Origin: Bacteroidota bacterium
Lineage (GTDB): Bacteria > Bacteroidota > Bacteroidia > Flavobacteriales > Flavobacteriaceae
Reading direction: 5' to 3'
DNA: 64,000 nt
Assembly: GCA_023387965.1 (NCBI GenBank)
Contig: JAEWHE010000014.1
Span: forward strand, 124,001-188,000
Shown: piece by piece, positions 25,432 through 34,426 of the stretch
How the letters are laid out: each line of letters starts with the position of its first letter
Position numbering within the stretch: position 1 is the first letter of the stretch
Program-made: the position numbers and the translations under genes
The notes under the pieces: generated by a model
What the model was told of the DNA's origin: nothing
What the model saw: only the letters and a program-made list of their open reading frames with translations
Databases searched by the model: none

Positions 25432-25812
25432 TTATTTGGTAAGAAACATTCCTAAGGCAACTGCTAAAAATCCAAAAAGTAAACTCGAAGCTGTATAGAG
25501 AATAGCGAAACTGTATTGTTGGTTTTGGAGAAAAGAAATATTTTCGAAACCAAAGGCAGAAAATGTAGTAAATCCGCCACAAAAACCGGTCACAAAAAGC
25601 AATTTCATCGATTGCGTAGAAGCATTTTCCAGATAAAAATTGCCCATTAACAATCCTATTAAAAAACAGCCTAAAACATTGACCGTGAAAGTTGCCCAAG
25701 GAAATTGTAAATATTTTTCTGATACAATTTTTCTGAAAAAAATACTCACTAAAAAGCGGACAATGCTTCCTAAACCTCCGCCAAATCCTACGAATAACAA
25801 TGACTTTATCAT
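25432..25812 (-). CDS. crcB: Fluoride exporter CrcB/FluC
   Basis: A 126-residue inner-membrane protein with four hydrophobic segments, the size of a Fluc fluoride channel subunit. Signatures are the N-terminal GGGLGSIVRFL, WATFTVNVLGCFLIG, and the central motif GFCGGFTTFSAF, whose aromatic residues line the fluoride pathway. ATG at 25812 (MIKSL) is chosen over a TTG two codons upstream. Fluc works as an antiparallel dimer; only one gene is present, so it is a homodimer type. No fluoride riboswitch was recognised in the 137-nt divergent region. Confidence 0.9.
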   Translation of the reverse strand: MIKSLLFVGFGGGLGSIVRFLVSIFFRKIVSEKYLQFPWATFTVNVLGCFLIGLLMGNFYLENASTQSMKLLFVTGFCGGFTTFSAFGFENISFLQNQQYSFAILYTASSLLFGFLAVALGMFLTK

Positions 25813-25917
25813 TACCAAAATAAATTTTAACCAAACTTAAAAAATTATGTTTTCAATGAAGATGATTGTTGCGTTAAAATTATTTTTCTAAGGAGAAATT
25901 TTTCCAAAAACACTTTT

Positions 25918-25946
25918 TTTGGTATAAAATATAAGTGTTACTTTTG
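25918..25946 (+). promoter_or_regulatory. guaA promoter, probably giving a leaderless mRNA
   Basis: TTTG at 25918-25921, 17 nt, then TACTTTTG at 25939-25946. Only three bases separate the -7 element from the guaA ATG at 25950, so transcription should start at or next to the start codon. Confidence 0.6.
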
Positions 25947-25949
25947 CGC

Positions 25950-27479
25950 ATGCAACACAACGTACTTATTTTAGATTTCGGATCGCAATACACACAACTA
26001 ATTGCGAGAAGGGTTCGCGAACTCAATATTTTTTGCGAAATTTTTCCCTACAATCATATTCCGAGTGATTTATCGAGTTATAAAGCTGTAATTCTTTCCG
26101 GAAGTCCGTTTTCGGTTAGGGCGGAAAATGCGCCACATCCGGATTTGTCGGAGATTCGCGGCAAAATGCCAATGCTTGCCGTGTGTTACGGAGCTCAATA
26201 TATGGCACATTTTTTTGGTGGCGAAGTCGCTCCTTCAAACATTAGAGAATACGGTCGCGCTAATTTGTCCTATATTAAAGAAGGCGAAAATTTCTTCAAA
26301 AACGTACATCTCAACAGTCAAGTTTGGATGAGTCACAGTGATACCATCAAGCAACTTCCTGAAAACGGAGTTTGTTTGGCAAGTACCAAAGACGTTCAAA
26401 ATGCGGCTTACAGAATTGAAGGCGAAGAAACTTATGCCATCCAATTCCATCCGGAAGTTTATCATTCTATTGACGGAAAGCAAATTTTGGAAAACTTTTT
26501 GGTAGAAATTGCACAAGTTCCTCAAAATTTTACGCCAAAAGCCTTCGTGGAAGAAATCGTGGCAGAATTACAAGAAAAAATTGGCAACGATAAAGTGGTT
26601 CTCGGGCTTTCAGGTGGTGTAGATTCTACGGTTGCAGCGGTTTTGCTAAACAAAGCCATCGGAAAAAACTTGTATTGTATTTTCGTAAATAATGGTTTGC
26701 TACGCAAAAATGAATTCGAAAATGTTTTGGAACAATATAAAGATATGGGTCTTAACGTGAAAGGAGTTGATGCTTCGGAACGATTTTTGAGCCAGCTTGC
26801 CGGAATCGATGATCCTGAAACCAAAAGAAAAACTATTGGTCGCGTGTTCATTGAAGTTTTTGACGATGAAGCCCATTTGGTTCAGGACGTAAAATGGTTA
26901 GCCCAAGGCACAATTTATCCAGATGTGATTGAATCAGTTTCGGTAAAAGGACCTTCGGCAACCATAAAATCGCATCATAATGTAGGAGGTTTGCCTGATT
27001 TTATGAAGCTAAAAGTGGTAGAACCTTTGCGAATGCTTTTTAAAGATGAAGTGAGACGCGTTGGCGCAAGTTTAGGAATTTCGGCAGAATTATTAGGAAG
27101 ACATCCGTTTCCGGGACCTGGACTTTCCATCAGGATTTTAGGCGATATCACCCCTGAAAAAGTAAGAATTTTACAAGAAGTAGATTATATTTTTGTCGAA
27201 GGATTAAAATCTCACGGACTATACGATAAAGTTTGGCAAGCCGGAGCTATTTTGCTTCCTGTAAATAGTGTTGGCGTTATGGGCGACGAACGTACTTATG
27301 AAAAAGTGGTTGCACTTCGAGCGGTAGAATCAACCGACGGAATGACGGCTGATTGGGTTCATTTGCCATACGAATTTTTGATGAGCGTTTCCAATGAAAT
27401 TATCAATAAAGTCAAAGGTGTAAATAGAGTTGTGTACGATATTAGCTCGAAACCACCTGCCACAATTGAATGGGAATAA
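25950..27479 (+). CDS. guaA: GMP synthase (glutamine-hydrolysing)
   Basis: Converts XMP to GMP with ATP and glutamine. The N-terminal class I amidotransferase (about 1-190) has LDFGSQYTQLIARRV, the nucleophile Cys79 in MLAVCYGAQYMAH, and FHPEVYHS supplying His and Glu. The ATP-pyrophosphatase domain has the P-loop LGLSGGVDSTVAA (about 218-230). The C-terminal dimerisation domain ends with YDISSKPPATIEWE. Length 509 from ATG 25950 is normal. An upstream in-frame start at 25935 overlaps the promoter and is rejected. Confidence 0.96.
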   Translation: MQHNVLILDFGSQYTQLIARRVRELNIFCEIFPYNHIPSDLSSYKAVILSGSPFSVRAENAPHPDLSEIRGKMPMLAVCYGAQYMAHFFGGEVAPSNIREYGRANLSYIKEGENFFKNVHLNSQVWMSHSDTIKQLPENGVCLASTKDVQNAAYRIEGEETYAIQFHPEVYHSIDGKQILENFLVEIAQVPQNFTPKAFVEEIVAELQEKIGNDKVVLGLSGGVDSTVAAVLLNKAIGKNLYCIFVNNGLLRKNEFENVLEQYKDMGLNVKGVDASERFLSQLAGIDDPETKRKTIGRVFIEVFDDEAHLVQDVKWLAQGTIYPDVIESVSVKGPSATIKSHHNVGGLPDFMKLKVVEPLRMLFKDEVRRVGASLGISAELLGRHPFPGPGLSIRILGDITPEKVRILQEVDYIFVEGLKSHGLYDKVWQAGAILLPVNSVGVMGDERTYEKVVALRAVESTDGMTADWVHLPYEFLMSVSNEIINKVKGVNRVVYDISSKPPATIEWE

Positions 27480-27512
27480 TTTTTTTAAAAAATCAATAAT
27501 ATCTCTGAAAGT

Positions 27513-27545
27513 CGTTACTTTTACATAAATTAGTAACGGTTTTTC
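27513..27545 (+). terminator. Terminator after guaA
   Basis: CGTTAC / GTAACG stem with a 14-nt loop and T-rich tail. Confidence 0.6.
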
Positions 27546-27591
27546 AATTTTATATAAATCATTAATAGCCAAAAAATTAAATATAAATAGA

Positions 27592-29547
27592 ATGAAAAAA
27601 CTTTTTATATCAGCGGCGGCATTTTTATTTGCAGCGGCTGCATTTGCACAAGAAGCGGTAAAACACACGGTTTCCAAAGGAGAAACCATTACCCAAATTT
27701 CGCAAAAATATAAAGTTACGCCAGCCGATATTTACGCTTTAAATCCGGATGCGAGAAACGGAATTGGAGAAAACACAATTTTGTTAATTCCGAATAAAAA
27801 CGGAAGTAAAATTGTTCCAAAAAATACACAAATCACGCCGAAACCTGCAGTTTCTAATGGTAAAACACATACCGTTGCTCCAAAAGAAACGTTGTACGGT
27901 TTGGCAAAACAATATAATGTTTCGGTTGCCGATTTAGAAAAATTAAATCCAGAGTTGAAGGAAGGATTGAAGATTGGTCAGGTTTTGCAAATCCCTGGAA
28001 AATCTTCCCAAGTTATTCCGGCGAAACAAACCGTGAAAGAAGTTGTTTCCGAACAAATTCCTCCGTCAACAAAAGGAAATCTGGTGTATGAAGTGGTTCC
28101 AAAAGATACCAAATACGGTATCGCTAAAAAATACGGTATTACTGTTGAAGAACTTGAAAAATTCAATCCAATTTTAAAAACGGATAGTTTGAGAATTGGA
28201 CAAAAAGTTGTGATTCAACAAAAATCAGGTTCTGAGATTATTCAATCAAATGATAATCAAGAGGTTAAATCTGTTGTTTCTGGAGAAAATGCTGAAAAAT
28301 ATACTACGTATCAGGTTCGCCCGAAAGAAACAATTTATAGTTTATCGCGACAATTTGGCGTAAGCCAAAATGGTCTGCTTGCCCTAAATCCGGAGTTGGA
28401 AAACGGGTTGAAAGAAGGGATGACGCTAAAAGTTCCGAAAGAAGTGTTGCATTCGCCAGTGAATAAAAATTTTAGTGATTTGGCTAAAAGCATTTCTAAA
28501 AAAGATCGCAAACAGATGACTTTGTTATTGCCTTTTAATGTTTCAAAGATAGAAAGCGACACCACTTCAAATTTATCTTCAAGACTGAAAAAAGATGCGT
28601 TCCTCAACATGACGCTCGACTTTTATTCCGGAGCGTTGATGGCAATCGATTCGGCTAAAACATTGGGATTAAACATTGATATCAAAATTTTAGATTCGCA
28701 AGAAAACAAAAATTCTTCTGCGGTTAACGCTTCGTTTGCCGATAAAAATTTGTTGACTTCAGATGTGGTAATCGGACCGTTTTATCAATCTCATGCGGAA
28801 CAAACGGCTCAGTTTTTAAATACTAAAAATATTCCGGTAATTTCACCTTTGTCTAAAGATAACAGTATGGTTTATAGTAATTTATACCAATCTGTTCCAA
28901 GTCCTGAAACGCTTCGTGGTACTTTGTTCGATTATCTTTATTCTAAAAATGCCAATATTATTGCGGTAATTGATCCGAAAAAAGTTTCGGCAAAAAATTA
29001 TATTACGCAAAACCATCCAACGGTAAAAATGTCGGATTTTTCTTTGGAAAGTGTAAAGTCGATGTTGGTAAAAGGCAATAAAAATTTTGTAATTTTAGAA
29101 ACTTCAAACACCTTGATGCTTAAAAATATTGTTTCGGGTTTAGCTGCCGCAAAAGCTACTCATGACGTACAATTAGTATTGATGGAGCCAAATGACAAGT
29201 TAGATTCTGACGAAATTTCGATTGCAAATTTGGCGAAATTAAACTTGCTTTATCCTTCGGTAACTCGTGAAAATGAAACGCCTGAAGCAGCAATTTTTGC
29301 CAAAAATTATAAAAAGAAGAACAACATTTACCCTAATCAGTATGCCACTCGTGGATTTGACGTGACTTTTGATGCGATGCTTCGACTTTCGCAAGAAAAA
29401 AGTTTTGAAGAAACCATTTTTGACAATGCCACAGAACATGTTGAAAATAAATTTAATTATGTAAAAAATCCTGCTGATGGCTATTCAAATAGAGGTGTTT
29501 ACATTTTATATTACGATACGGATTTAACAGTAAAAGTAGCCCAATGA
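27592..29547 (+). CDS. LysM-repeat protein with periplasmic-binding-type C-terminal domain
   Basis: An exported 651-residue protein. The signal peptide ends at AAFAQ (about residue 20). Four LysM peptidoglycan-binding repeats follow (about 23-65, 90-135, 160-205 and 240-285), each with a pattern such as HTVSKGETITQISQKY ... ALNP. From about 310 to the end, strand-helix alternation with LLLPFNVSKIES, DVVIGPFYQSHAEQTAQFLN and a late FDVTFDAMLRLS resembles type I periplasmic-binding (ABC substrate/LivJ-like) folds. Probably a cell-wall-bound periplasmic protein; no ligand is implied. The stop codon overlaps the start of the OsmC gene (ATGA). Confidence 0.8.
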   Translation: MKKLFISAAAFLFAAAAFAQEAVKHTVSKGETITQISQKYKVTPADIYALNPDARNGIGENTILLIPNKNGSKIVPKNTQITPKPAVSNGKTHTVAPKETLYGLAKQYNVSVADLEKLNPELKEGLKIGQVLQIPGKSSQVIPAKQTVKEVVSEQIPPSTKGNLVYEVVPKDTKYGIAKKYGITVEELEKFNPILKTDSLRIGQKVVIQQKSGSEIIQSNDNQEVKSVVSGENAEKYTTYQVRPKETIYSLSRQFGVSQNGLLALNPELENGLKEGMTLKVPKEVLHSPVNKNFSDLAKSISKKDRKQMTLLLPFNVSKIESDTTSNLSSRLKKDAFLNMTLDFYSGALMAIDSAKTLGLNIDIKILDSQENKNSSAVNASFADKNLLTSDVVIGPFYQSHAEQTAQFLNTKNIPVISPLSKDNSMVYSNLYQSVPSPETLRGTLFDYLYSKNANIIAVIDPKKVSAKNYITQNHPTVKMSDFSLESVKSMLVKGNKNFVILETSNTLMLKNIVSGLAAAKATHDVQLVLMEPNDKLDSDEISIANLAKLNLLYPSVTRENETPEAAIFAKNYKKKNNIYPNQYATRGFDVTFDAMLRLSQEKSFEETIFDNATEHVENKFNYVKNPADGYSNRGVYILYYDTDLTVKVAQ

Positions 29548-29945
29548 CTTCAAAAGTAACCTATTTAGGAGATTTACGAACCTCTTCAATTCACATAAAA
29601 TCCGGCAGCGAAATAATTTCAGATGCGCCAACTGACAATAACGGAAAAGGCGAGGCTTTCTCTCCAACCGACACTGTTGCCAATGCTTTGGCGAGTTGCA
29701 TGATGACAGTGATGGCAATCAAAGCCAGAGATTTAAACGTTGATTTTACGGGTTCAACCGCAAGTGTGGTCAAACACATGCAAAGCGATCCGAGAAAAAT
29801 TTCTAAGATTGAAATTCATTTTGAGATGACAATTTCGGTGGATGAAAAAACCAAAACGATTTTAGAACGAACCGCTTTAACTTGTCCGGTTCACTTAAGT
29901 CTTCATCCGGATATTGAAAAGGAAATTCATTTTAGCTGGAAATAA
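29544..29945 (+). CDS. OsmC/Ohr-family peroxiredoxin-like protein
   Basis: A 133-residue cytoplasmic protein of the OsmC family, which reduces organic hydroperoxides with two reactive cysteines. They are visible as Cys52 in ALASCMMTVMAIKA and Cys114 in ALTCPVHLSL. The start overlaps the stop of the LysM gene by four bases, so translation is coupled. It resembles the YhfA branch of the family more than Ohr, judged by the short N-terminus and the LSLHPD ending. Substrate not determined. Confidence 0.85.
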   Translation: MTSKVTYLGDLRTSSIHIKSGSEIISDAPTDNNGKGEAFSPTDTVANALASCMMTVMAIKARDLNVDFTGSTASVVKHMQSDPRKISKIEIHFEMTISVDEKTKTILERTALTCPVHLSLHPDIEKEIHFSWK

Positions 29946-29950
29946 TTTTG

Positions 29951-30184
29951 ATGACAGAAGAACAAAAACAGCTTATAAAATTGGCTCACACCAAAATGCC
30001 CTTCGGAAAATTCGAGGGGCGTTTTCTTATAGATTTACCAGAACCCTACGTGGTTTGGTACAAAAGCAAAGGTTTTCCAAAAGGCGAATTGGGACAACAA
30101 CTTCAACTAATTTATGAATTGAAGTTGAACGGTTTGGAAGATTTAATTCGGAACATTAAAAAGCAATATCCAAAACCGATTTAA
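29951..30184 (+). CDS. DUF3820 family protein
   Basis: A 77-residue cytoplasmic protein with the DUF3820 signature: MPFGKFEGRFLIDLPEPYVV, then a helix LGQQLQLIYELKLNGLEDLI. Members are widespread small proteins of unknown function; relatives occur fused to exonuclease domains, suggesting a nucleic-acid link. ATG at 29951 is used rather than the TTG at 29948. It lies 5 nt after the OsmC gene, so LysM, OsmC and DUF3820 form one operon. Confidence 0.85.
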   Translation: MTEEQKQLIKLAHTKMPFGKFEGRFLIDLPEPYVVWYKSKGFPKGELGQQLQLIYELKLNGLEDLIRNIKKQYPKPI

Positions 30185-30363
30185 TGAGATAATTAGCGAA
30201 TTTGATAATGCTTGTCTTGCGTATAATATTTTTAATTTGAAGACAATCAAGTTTAGCATTTCAACAATTATCGAATCAGCTAATTTTCAGATTATCTAAT
30301 TATCTCATTATCGAATTCTCACATTGCCAAATTATCTAATTTCCTAATTCGCTAATTGAGTAA
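30182..30363. repeat. AT-rich degenerate word-repeat region with long inverted repeat
   Basis: Contains many variants of AATTTGATAA, AATTAGATAA and AATTAGCGAA on both strands. A perfect 15-bp inverted repeat, TAATGAGATAATTAG at 30182-30196 and its complement at 30296-30310, spans about 100 nt. Related to the perfect octamer array at 21201-21264. Confidence 0.7.
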
Positions 30364-30371
30364 TTAATTCG

Positions 30372-30379
30372 TACTTTTG
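30372..30379 (+). promoter_or_regulatory. Candidate -7 element of the pyrG promoter
   Basis: TACTTTTG fits TAnnTTTG and lies 51 nt upstream of the pyrG ATG. Confidence 0.45.
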
Positions 30380-30402
30380 CCGAGTTTTTTACACAACTAC
30401 AA

Positions 30403-30424
30403 CAACACACACACACACACACAC
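30403..30424 (+). repeat. AC dinucleotide microsatellite in the pyrG leader
   Basis: About ten AC units lie in the predicted 5' untranslated region, a few bases before the pyrG ATG at 30431. Length change by slippage would alter the leader. Confidence 0.8.
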
Positions 30425-30430
30425 AACAAA

Positions 30431-32044
30431 ATGAATCAGACAAAATATATTTTTGTTACAGGAGGCGTGAGTTCTTCCCTCGGAAAGGGGATTATCGCGG
30501 CTTCTCTCGCAAAATTATTGCAGGCAAGAGGTTATAGGACCACAATTCAAAAATTTGATCCTTACATTAACGTCGATCCCGGAACGTTGAATCCGTACGA
30601 ACACGGAGAATGTTTTGTAACCGATGATGGAGCAGAAACCGATTTGGATTTGGGTCATTACGAAAGATTTTTGAACGTTCCTACCTCGCAAGCCAACAAC
30701 GTTACAACAGGAAGAGTTTATCTTTCTGTGATTGAAAAAGAAAGACGTGGTGAATTTTTAGGAAAAACCGTGCAAGTTGTTCCTCACATCACCAACGAAA
30801 TCAAAGAAAGAATGCAATTGCTTGGGAAATCAGGCAATTTTGATATTGTGATTACCGAAATTGGCGGAACCGTAGGTGACATTGAATCGTTACCTTATAT
30901 TGAATCGGTTCGTCAATTGGTTTGGGAATTAGGCGAAAGCAACGGAATTGTAATTCACCTCACGTTAGTGCCATTTTTGGCGGCTGCCGGAGAATTAAAG
31001 ACGAAACCAACGCAACATTCCGTAAAAACCTTGATGGAAAGCGGAATCAAAGCCGATATTTTGGTTTGTAGAACCGAACACGAATTGTCAGACGAATTAC
31101 GCCAGAAATTGGCTCTGTTCTGCAACGTAAAAAGAGAAGCGGTAATCGAGTCCATCGATGCTTCAACCATTTACGATGTTCCTAATTTGATGTTGGAAGA
31201 AGGCTTGGACAAAGTGGCTTTGAAAAAATTGGATTTGCCGGAAAAAACAACTCCAGATTTAAAGCAATGGAACGAATTTTTGCAGAAACTTAAAAATCCG
31301 AAACACATTGTAAACATCGGGTTGGTAGGTAAATATGTAGAATTGCAGGATTCGTACAAGTCAATTTTGGAAGCGTTTATTCATGCAGGTGCCGCAAACG
31401 AAACCAAAGTGAATGTGGTAAGCATTCATTCGGAATATTTAGACGAAAAAAACGCGTCGCAGAAATTACGTGATTTGGATGGAATTTTGGTTGCTCCAGG
31501 TTTCGGCGAAAGAGGAATTGAAGGCAAGATTGAAACTGTTCGATATGCTCGAGAAAATAATATTCCTTTTTTCGGAATTTGCCTCGGAATGCAAATGGCA
31601 GTTATTGAATTCTCCCGAAACGTTCTCGGACACAAAGACGCCAATTCTACCGAAATGAATTCGGGAACCGCACATCCGGTCATCAATTTAATGGAAGAAC
31701 AAAAAACCATTACAGATAAAGGTGGAACCATGCGTTTAGGTTCGTGGAAATGTGATGTAAGCGAAAATTCGCTTGCATATGAAATTTACGGCAAAAGCCA
31801 AATTGAAGAACGTCATCGTCATCGATACGAATTCAACAGCGAATACCGCGAAGCATTGGAAAAGGCTGGTTTGAAAGCTTCGGGTGTAAATCCGGAAACT
31901 AATTTGGTAGAAATTGTGGAAGTGGAGAAGCACCCGTTTTTTATTGGCGTTCAATACCATCCAGAATACAAAAGTACAGTGGCAAATCCGCATCCGTTGT
32001 TTGTAAGTTTCGTAAAAGCTGCGGTGGATTTTAAAAACAGTTAG
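30431..32044 (+). CDS. pyrG: CTP synthase
   Basis: Amination of UTP to CTP with glutamine and ATP. The synthetase domain (about 1-270) starts with KYIFVTGGVSSSLGKGIIAAS and contains FDPYINVDPGTLNPYEHGE. The class I amidotransferase domain (about 300-537) has the nucleophile Cys in FFGICLGMQMAVIEF and YHPEYKS. Length 537 is normal. ATG at 30431 (MNQTKY) matches the family; an upstream in-frame extension would encode a repeat-derived His-Thr run and is rejected. yidC follows after 91 nt and may be co-transcribed. Confidence 0.96.
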   Translation: MNQTKYIFVTGGVSSSLGKGIIAASLAKLLQARGYRTTIQKFDPYINVDPGTLNPYEHGECFVTDDGAETDLDLGHYERFLNVPTSQANNVTTGRVYLSVIEKERRGEFLGKTVQVVPHITNEIKERMQLLGKSGNFDIVITEIGGTVGDIESLPYIESVRQLVWELGESNGIVIHLTLVPFLAAAGELKTKPTQHSVKTLMESGIKADILVCRTEHELSDELRQKLALFCNVKREAVIESIDASTIYDVPNLMLEEGLDKVALKKLDLPEKTTPDLKQWNEFLQKLKNPKHIVNIGLVGKYVELQDSYKSILEAFIHAGAANETKVNVVSIHSEYLDEKNASQKLRDLDGILVAPGFGERGIEGKIETVRYARENNIPFFGICLGMQMAVIEFSRNVLGHKDANSTEMNSGTAHPVINLMEEQKTITDKGGTMRLGSWKCDVSENSLAYEIYGKSQIEERHRHRYEFNSEYREALEKAGLKASGVNPETNLVEIVEVEKHPFFIGVQYHPEYKSTVANPHPLFVSFVKAAVDFKNS

Positions 32045-32135
32045 ATAGGTAAGAAGAGTAGTTCTTCAGACGAAAATAAATTTCTGTAATCTTATTTTGC
32101 AGAAAAATTGAGTAAGTATTTTTTAAAACAAACAA

Positions 32136-34049
32136 ATGGAAGAAAAAAAGTTCGACCGGAATTCGATTATTGGCTTTGTGCTTATTTTCCTTATTTTAAT
32201 GGGGATTATGTTCATAAACAAGCCGTCGCCAGAAGCTGCCGGAAACAAAGTTAAGACAGAACAAGACCCAAAACAAGCGACAACAGCCGTTAGCCAAACT
32301 GCGACACCTGCGGTTCCAGATTCGCTTCAGTTGCAGCAATTAAAATCCTCTTTAGGGAATTTTGCTTATTCTGCAACACTTCCTTCGGCGAAAGCCACCA
32401 CAACAACAGTTGAAAACGACTTGGTAAAATTTGTGTTTTCCAACAAAGGTGGTTACATTGTGGACGCTCAAATGAAAAATTTTGAGGCATTCCGCAAAGG
32501 TTCAGGCGAATTGGTGAAAATCATCAAAGACAACAACGCCAAATTAAATCTTCAGTTGAAAACACAAGGCAACTTGGTTTTAAATACAAAAGATTTATTT
32601 TTCGAACCAAATCTAACCACTGAAAATGGCAACCAAGTGTTGACGATGCGTTTGAAAGCAGCCGATCAGCAGTTTTTGGAATACAGATACGTGATCAAAC
32701 CAAAAGATTATATGATGGATTTTTCCATCAGAACGCAAGGTTTGGCTCAAATTTTAAAAACATCCGAAGCGCTTCCGTTGGAATGGGAAATGAAAACCTA
32801 CCGAAACGAAAAAAGTGTTTCATACGAAAACCGTTATTCAGAATTGGTATATGAATACGAAGACGGAAAAGACGATTACTTGAACCAATCCAACGATGTA
32901 GAAAATGCAAAAGATGTAACTTACGTTGCGTTCAAACAACATTTTTTCACTTCAATCTTGTTGACCGATACGCCTTTTACAACTGCAGAATTAAAGTCGG
33001 ACAACTTGGTTCACGACATTGAGAAGGATACTATTTTCACCAAACATTACAAAGCGACGATGCCGTTGGCTTTCAAGGGAGGCGAAATCAATTACAACAT
33101 GAATTGGTACTATGGTCCAACGAATTATAAAATTTTAAATGATTACAAAAAAAATCTGGATGAAATTGTGCCACTTGGTTGGGGAATTTTCGGATGGATC
33201 AACCGCTTTTTGTTCATCCCGCTTTACAACGCTTTAGGCGGATTTTTGGCACACGGAATCGCAATTATCGTCTTCACGATTTTAGTGCGTTTGCTCATGT
33301 CGCCAATCACGTACAAATCGTATTTGTCGCAAGCAAAAATGAAAGTTTTACGTCCGGAAATTCAAGAATTGAACGAAAAATTCAAGAAAGACCCGATGAA
33401 AAAGCAACAGGAAACAATGAAATTGTATAGCAAAGCTGGCGTGAATCCAATGGCAGGATGTCTTCCGGCATTGATGCAGATTCCGGTTTTCTATGCATTG
33501 TTCCAATTTTTCCCATCTAACATCGACCTTCGTCAAAAATCCTTCCTTTGGGCAGAAGATTTGTCGTCTTTCGATGCCATTTTCTCGTGGAAACAACACA
33601 TTCCGGTTATTTCGTCGTTCTACGGAAACCACATCAGTTTGTTTCCAATTTTGGCGGCAATCGCAATTTTCTTCTACATGAAAATGACAACCGGAGATCA
33701 GGCAATGTCAGCTCCACCGCAAGAAGGAATGCCAGACATGAGCAAAATCATGAAAATGATGATCTACATTTCGCCGTTGATGATGATGATTTTCTTCAAC
33801 AACAACGCGTCAGGCTTGAGTTTGTACTATTTTATTTCCAACACAATTACCATCGGAATCATGTTGGTCATCAAAAACTACATCATCAGAGAAGACAAAA
33901 TCCACGCTCAAATCCAGGAAAATAAAACCAAGGAAAAACCAAAGAGCAAATTCCAGCAAAAAATGCAAGACATGATGGAACAAGCCCAAGAGCAACAAAA
34001 ACAAAGACAAATCGATCAGGAAAACAAAAAGAAAACCCGTCGAAGTTAA
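32136..34049 (+). CDS. yidC: Membrane protein insertase YidC
   Basis: Inserts inner-membrane proteins alone or with SecYEG. The 637-residue protein has the Gram-negative layout: one N-terminal transmembrane helix (about 10-27), a large periplasmic beta domain (about 60-345), then the conserved insertase core with helices starting at LVRLLMSPITYKSY, GCLPALMQIPVFYALFQFF and SPLMMMIFFNNNASGLSLYYF. A positively charged, Gln-rich cytoplasmic tail (about 590-637) can bind ribosomes. The core Arg expected in the cytoplasmic groove is likely the one in VRLLMSP. Confidence 0.95.
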   Translation: MEEKKFDRNSIIGFVLIFLILMGIMFINKPSPEAAGNKVKTEQDPKQATTAVSQTATPAVPDSLQLQQLKSSLGNFAYSATLPSAKATTTTVENDLVKFVFSNKGGYIVDAQMKNFEAFRKGSGELVKIIKDNNAKLNLQLKTQGNLVLNTKDLFFEPNLTTENGNQVLTMRLKAADQQFLEYRYVIKPKDYMMDFSIRTQGLAQILKTSEALPLEWEMKTYRNEKSVSYENRYSELVYEYEDGKDDYLNQSNDVENAKDVTYVAFKQHFFTSILLTDTPFTTAELKSDNLVHDIEKDTIFTKHYKATMPLAFKGGEINYNMNWYYGPTNYKILNDYKKNLDEIVPLGWGIFGWINRFLFIPLYNALGGFLAHGIAIIVFTILVRLLMSPITYKSYLSQAKMKVLRPEIQELNEKFKKDPMKKQQETMKLYSKAGVNPMAGCLPALMQIPVFYALFQFFPSNIDLRQKSFLWAEDLSSFDAIFSWKQHIPVISSFYGNHISLFPILAAIAIFFYMKMTTGDQAMSAPPQEGMPDMSKIMKMMIYISPLMMMIFFNNNASGLSLYYFISNTITIGIMLVIKNYIIREDKIHAQIQENKTKEKPKSKFQQKMQDMMEQAQEQQKQRQIDQENKKKTRRS

Positions 34050-34053
34050 TACC

Positions 34054-34083
34054 AAAAAGCACTCTGAAAAGGGTGCTTTTTTC
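34054..34083 (+). terminator. Terminator after yidC
   Basis: AAAAAGCAC-TC / GGGTGCTTTTTT stem with a GAAAA loop, 4 nt after the stop codon. Confidence 0.75.
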
Positions 34084-34154
34084 AATTGCCCAGGATTTCA
34101 ATCCGGGGATAGAAAAAAGACACAAATCAAAACAATCCTTTAATCTGTGGCTTT

Positions 34155-34297
34155 TTTTTGAAGCGATCCCGAAGCGTCGGGACAGCTATTTTCAGCCATC
34201 GTAATTCCTGCTGTTCGCTTCAATCTTTTTATCAATTGCCTTTGGGTTTTAACCCAAGGCAATCGATAAAAAGGATTTCCGCTTCCATCAGGGCTAA
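34155..34297 (-). repeat. Dispersed hairpin repeat, copy B
   Basis: Read on the minus strand: 5' arm TAGCCCTGATGGAAGCGGAA, core hairpin around GCCTTGGGTTAAAACCCAA, then AAAAAGATTGAAGCGAACAG and a tail holding a second small palindrome (TCCCGACGCTTCGGGA) before CGCTTC. It fills most of the 377-bp gap between yidC and the next gene. Confidence 0.8.
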
Positions 34298-34426
34298 AGA
34301 AAAATCTTTCCGCGCTTTTGGAATCGTACGCAACCAAAACGCAATAAAACCGAAAATTAGCAGTTAAGAAAGAAACCAAAAATTGCAACAATCAAAAAAG
34401 GCACGCATTTTGCAAAACACAAAAAC

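Noticed and set aside
25813..25949. Fluoride riboswitch before crcB
   Set aside because: The expected conserved GG-GAT-G core and pseudoknot partner are not visible in the 137-nt region.
30377..30430. Extended N-terminus of CTP synthase
   Set aside because: It would translate the AC microsatellite into a His-Thr run upstream of the universal start.
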